A stretch of DNA of 34,396 nucleotides from JBCCBI01 sp039034155 (GTDB lineage: Bacteria; Deinococcota; Deinococci; Deinococcales; Trueperaceae): the NCBI GenBank assembly GCA_039034155.1, contig JBCCBI010000003.1, positions 1 through 34,396 of the forward strand, written 5' to 3'. Below, in pieces: positions 32,385 through 34,396 of this stretch. Numbering within the stretch: position 1 is the first letter of the stretch; every line of letters begins with the position of its first letter. A model generated the notes under the pieces. The model made no database searches, was not told the DNA's origin, and saw only the letters and a list, made by a program, of their open reading frames with translations. The translations under genes and the position numbers were made by a program.

Positions 32385-33437
32385 TTAGTTATTGCTGTAA
32401 GGATCGTTCACATCTCTAAATGCATCACCAAGCAAATTCCAACCTAACACAAACAGCACAATGGCTAAGCCAGGATAAAACGACACGTACCAATAGGCAA
32501 ACGGGCGTCCTGGTGGCCCCTGAATCCATGAGCGAGCAAAGTTAATCATCTGCCCCCAATCTGCAAAGCCAATGTCTGCCCCAATGCCTAAAAAGCTGAG
32601 TGCCGCCGCCGTGAGCACCACTGCGCCAATATCGAGGCTAGCCACTACAATCAGCGAGCCAAGTGCGTTGGGTAGTACGTGCTTCCAAAATAGCCGGGGA
32701 CTTTTGGCACCCAGCGCCCGCGCGCCGTCCACAAAATCCTGAGCGCGTACCCGCAAAATGTCACCGCGTAAGATGCGCGCGTAACTGGGCCAGCCCACCA
32801 ACGCAATAGCAATCATGACGTTTTGTAAACTTGGTCCAAAAATAGTTGCAAAAACCATCGCCAAAATGAGGTTGGGAAAGGCATATACCGTGTCGGTAAA
32901 ACGCATGAGGATGTTATCGAGCCAGCCGCCAACAAAGCCGGCTGAGCCACCAATGATAATTCCCAACGCAAGGCTGATGCCTGTTACTAACACACCGATG
33001 TAAAACGCGGAGCGTGCCCCCCAAATGATGCCGTAGTAGATGTCGTAACTACCACCCGTGAGACCCAGTGGATACTCCCTCGAGGGAGCTGTAGGAACCT
33101 CTACAAAACTCTGCCGAGGCACTTGGAAACAACTAGCTGGTGACCATATAACGGCCCGCCAAAAAATAGGGTTGAGGGGGTTAACGAGGTCTTGCTCGAG
33201 CGTCGCCCTAGCGTCCCTATTAGGTTGCAAATCACGAATGCACGACCGCCCTAAACGCCCAGCGGTAAGCTGCGGCGCAAACGCTGCCACCACTACATAA
33301 AAAATAAGAATGATGGCACCAACAAGTGCTAATGGGTTACGGCGAAAGCGCTTGAATGTTTTGGAGTTGTACCAGCCTTTGGTATTAGTTGGTGCAGCTT
33401 GCGGTTCGTTCTCAATATTGCTAATAGTTGTATCCAT
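32385..33437 (-). CDS. dipeptide/oligopeptide ABC transporter permease, DppC/OppC type
   Basis: 350 residues, longer than the usual ~300. N-terminal helix 38-55, then an extended external loop (about 56-135) with two cysteines (66 and 103) and FWRAVIW, then the conserved five-helix core with coupling loop DGARALGAKSPRLFWKHVLP and the C-terminal WNLLGDAFRDVNDP typical of OppC. The PLG of the usual PLGTDxxGRD motif is kept (YPLGLTGGSYD) but GRD is lost. Its ATG overlaps the TAA of the upstream permease (TAATG). No binding protein or ATPases are in view on this side; they may lie beyond the window. Confidence 0.93.
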   Translation of the reverse strand: MDTTISNIENEPQAAPTNTKGWYNSKTFKRFRRNPLALVGAIILIFYVVVAAFAPQLTAGRLGRSCIRDLQPNRDARATLEQDLVNPLNPIFWRAVIWSPASCFQVPRQSFVEVPTAPSREYPLGLTGGSYDIYYGIIWGARSAFYIGVLVTGISLALGIIIGGSAGFVGGWLDNILMRFTDTVYAFPNLILAMVFATIFGPSLQNVMIAIALVGWPSYARILRGDILRVRAQDFVDGARALGAKSPRLFWKHVLPNALGSLIVVASLDIGAVVLTAAALSFLGIGADIGFADWGQMINFARSWIQGPPGRPFAYWYVSFYPGLAIVLFVLGWNLLGDAFRDVNDPYSNN

Positions 33438-34396
33438 TAGCTATACCGAATCCTTGGATCAACTGCAGCATAAAGCAAATCAACCAACAAGTTCGCCACC
33501 ACAATAATGACCGCCGTAAGCAATGCAAACCCCAGCACCGCTGGAATATCCAACTGTACCGCCGCTGAAGCTGCCCAGCTCCCCAAACCAGGGTAGTTAA
33601 AAATGGTCTCTGTTACCACCACACCGTTTAGCAAAAAGGCAAACGCCACACCAGATAAAGTAATCACCGGAATGAGCGCGTTACGCCGAGCATGTTTAAG
33701 ATTAACAACATCTTTAGGTAAACCTTTGGCTTTCGCCGTGCGCACGTAATCTTGCGACAGTGCGTCTAAAAGTGATGACCGCATGACCCGCATAATTTGT
33801 GCGCCAGACACAACTGCTAGGGTTGTCACTGGCAAAATTAAGTGTAATAGGGCATCAAAAAATAGATCGAGCCTGCCAACTAATAGCGCATCTAGCAACA
33901 TAAACCCAGTAGGTGTATTGATGTTACCGAGCGCAATCTCAGTTACAAAACGGTTGGACACTCTGCCTATGCCAAAAAGTCCAAAGCCACCGTAAAAGAA
34001 AATTAGCAGCCATAAGCCAAATACAAACGTAGGTAACGACCAACCTACAATGGCAAACACCCTAGTAAATTGGTCGATAAACGTGTCACGCTTTAAGGCT
34101 GCAGCCGTGCCCAGAAAAATACCCATGCCGATTACAGGAAGTAGTGCCAAAAATGCTAGTTCAGCACTTGCAGGCAGCCGCTTGCGAATGGTGACCATAA
34201 CAGGTTCGCTAGACGAACGCGAAAAGCCAAGATTACCTTGCAAAGCAGCGCCTGCCCACTTTCCATATTGCACAAAAAAGTTTTCGTCTAACCCGTACTG
34301 GCGAATAATGGCATCAATATTGTCTTCGCGCAGTTGTTGCTCGCTGCGTGCAAACGCAGACGCGCGTTGAATCGGCGAAAGAAGCTGCAACAAGCC
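33437..34396 (-). CDS. dipeptide/oligopeptide ABC transporter permease, DppB/OppB type, 5' end outside window
   Basis: At least 319 codons; the frame runs off the window edge, so the start and the first membrane helix are missing. Present are the extracytoplasmic segment (IIRQYGLDENFFVQYGKW, GNLGFS), helices of the DppB core, the coupling loop DYVRTAKAKGLPKDVVNLKH and the closing DLLYAAVDPRIRY, all standard for this permease. It pairs with the DppC-type protein, with which it overlaps by one base. The leucine codon that could pose as a start near 34393 is surely internal. Confidence 0.94.
   Translation of the reverse strand, partial: GLLQLLSPIQRASAFARSEQQLREDNIDAIIRQYGLDENFFVQYGKWAGAALQGNLGFSRSSSEPVMVTIRKRLPASAELAFLALLPVIGMGIFLGTAAALKRDTFIDQFTRVFAIVGWSLPTFVFGLWLLIFFYGGFGLFGIGRVSNRFVTEIALGNINTPTGFMLLDALLVGRLDLFFDALLHLILPVTTLAVVSGAQIMRVMRSSLLDALSQDYVRTAKAKGLPKDVVNLKHARRNALIPVITLSGVAFAFLLNGVVVTETIFNYPGLGSWAASAAVQLDIPAVLGFALLTAVIIVVANLLVDLLYAAVDPRIRYS

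Larger units (their letters stand above)
284..33200. repeat. dispersed palindrome CTCGAG (core of GCTCGAGC), about 58 copies
   Basis: Counted by eye on one strand (palindromic, so both): about 58 CTCGAG, of which about 24 are the full octamer GCTCGAGC (for example 4151, 9059, 9902, 11519, 14222, 17201, 18014, 20123, 20311, 22879, 23198, 24071, 24910, 33194). Random 50% GC sequence of this length would give about 8 hexamers and fewer than one octamer. Copies occur in genes in all three frames and between genes. Only one is in the NACHT gene and none in the body of proS or in trmL. Confidence 0.85.

Noticed and set aside
1..34396. CRISPR arrays, rRNA, tRNA and intact insertion sequences
   Set aside because: No regular spacer-repeat series, no T-loop motif in a cloverleaf context, no ribosomal sequence and no transposase motif found by reading both strands.

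Overview
This is a 34.4 kb bacterial chromosomal window of roughly 50% GC. It carries ordinary housekeeping and transport genes plus several accessory loci. There is no rRNA, tRNA, CRISPR array or intact insertion sequence that I can recognise. The taxon cannot be fixed from sequence alone. Lipoboxes, periplasmic solute-binding proteins, a DHH-CBS-nucleotidyltransferase fusion, paired site-2 proteases and -10 boxes sitting only 6-7 nt before start codons (leaderless mRNAs) would fit a Deinococcota (Truepera-like) or Chloroflexota relative; this is inference.

Layout. 1-281: the 3' fragment of a CaiB/BaiF CoA-transferase running into an antisense small membrane ORF. 291-3654 (minus): proS and an Ldh2-type dehydrogenase. 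3775-4194: a small lipoprotein. 4246-6969: an AT-rich NACHT NTPase with pentapeptide repeats, probably an acquired defence gene, ending flush against trmL (6970-7440, minus). 7491-13409 (plus): a DHH-CBS-tRNA nucleotidyltransferase fusion, a site-2 protease homologue with a destroyed HExxH motif, an intact site-2 protease, and a TaqI-like adenine DNA methyltransferase. 13552-15637: a 4-TM protein, a DM13-domain protein and a flavodoxin-fold reductase. 15885-19255: an NDH-2-type dehydrogenase with a membrane N-terminus, overlapping a membrane protein built from three copies of that same N-terminal unit. 19301-22232 (minus): hypothetical proteins and a Nudix hydrolase. 22688-26159 (minus): a poly-gamma-glutamate-type locus (duplicated PgsC, SGNH-hydrolase lipoprotein, PgsB). 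26410-29500 (minus): a response regulator, a sensor kinase and a very acidic exported protein. 29681-32065 (minus): a glutamate/aspartate-type ABC importer without its ATPase. 32385-34396 (minus): two dipeptide/oligopeptide permeases, the second cut by the window end.

Two signals stand out. First, the palindrome CTCGAG occurs about 58 times by eye (about 8 expected in random 50% GC sequence), often as GCTCGAGC. It is almost absent from the NACHT gene, and an adenine methyltransferase of the TaqI/PaeR7I type with no visible restriction partner lies in the window; this resembles the cyanobacterial HIP1 situation. Second, the NDH-2 plus triplicated membrane protein pair looks like a membrane redox module in which a repeated ~130-residue membrane unit is used both as a fused anchor and as a stand-alone protein.

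Functional links: glutamate import, poly-glutamate polymerisation/export and an envelope two-component system with an acidic exported protein lie together on the minus strand from 22.7 to 32.1 kb. A shared role in envelope or capsule physiology is plausible but not shown.
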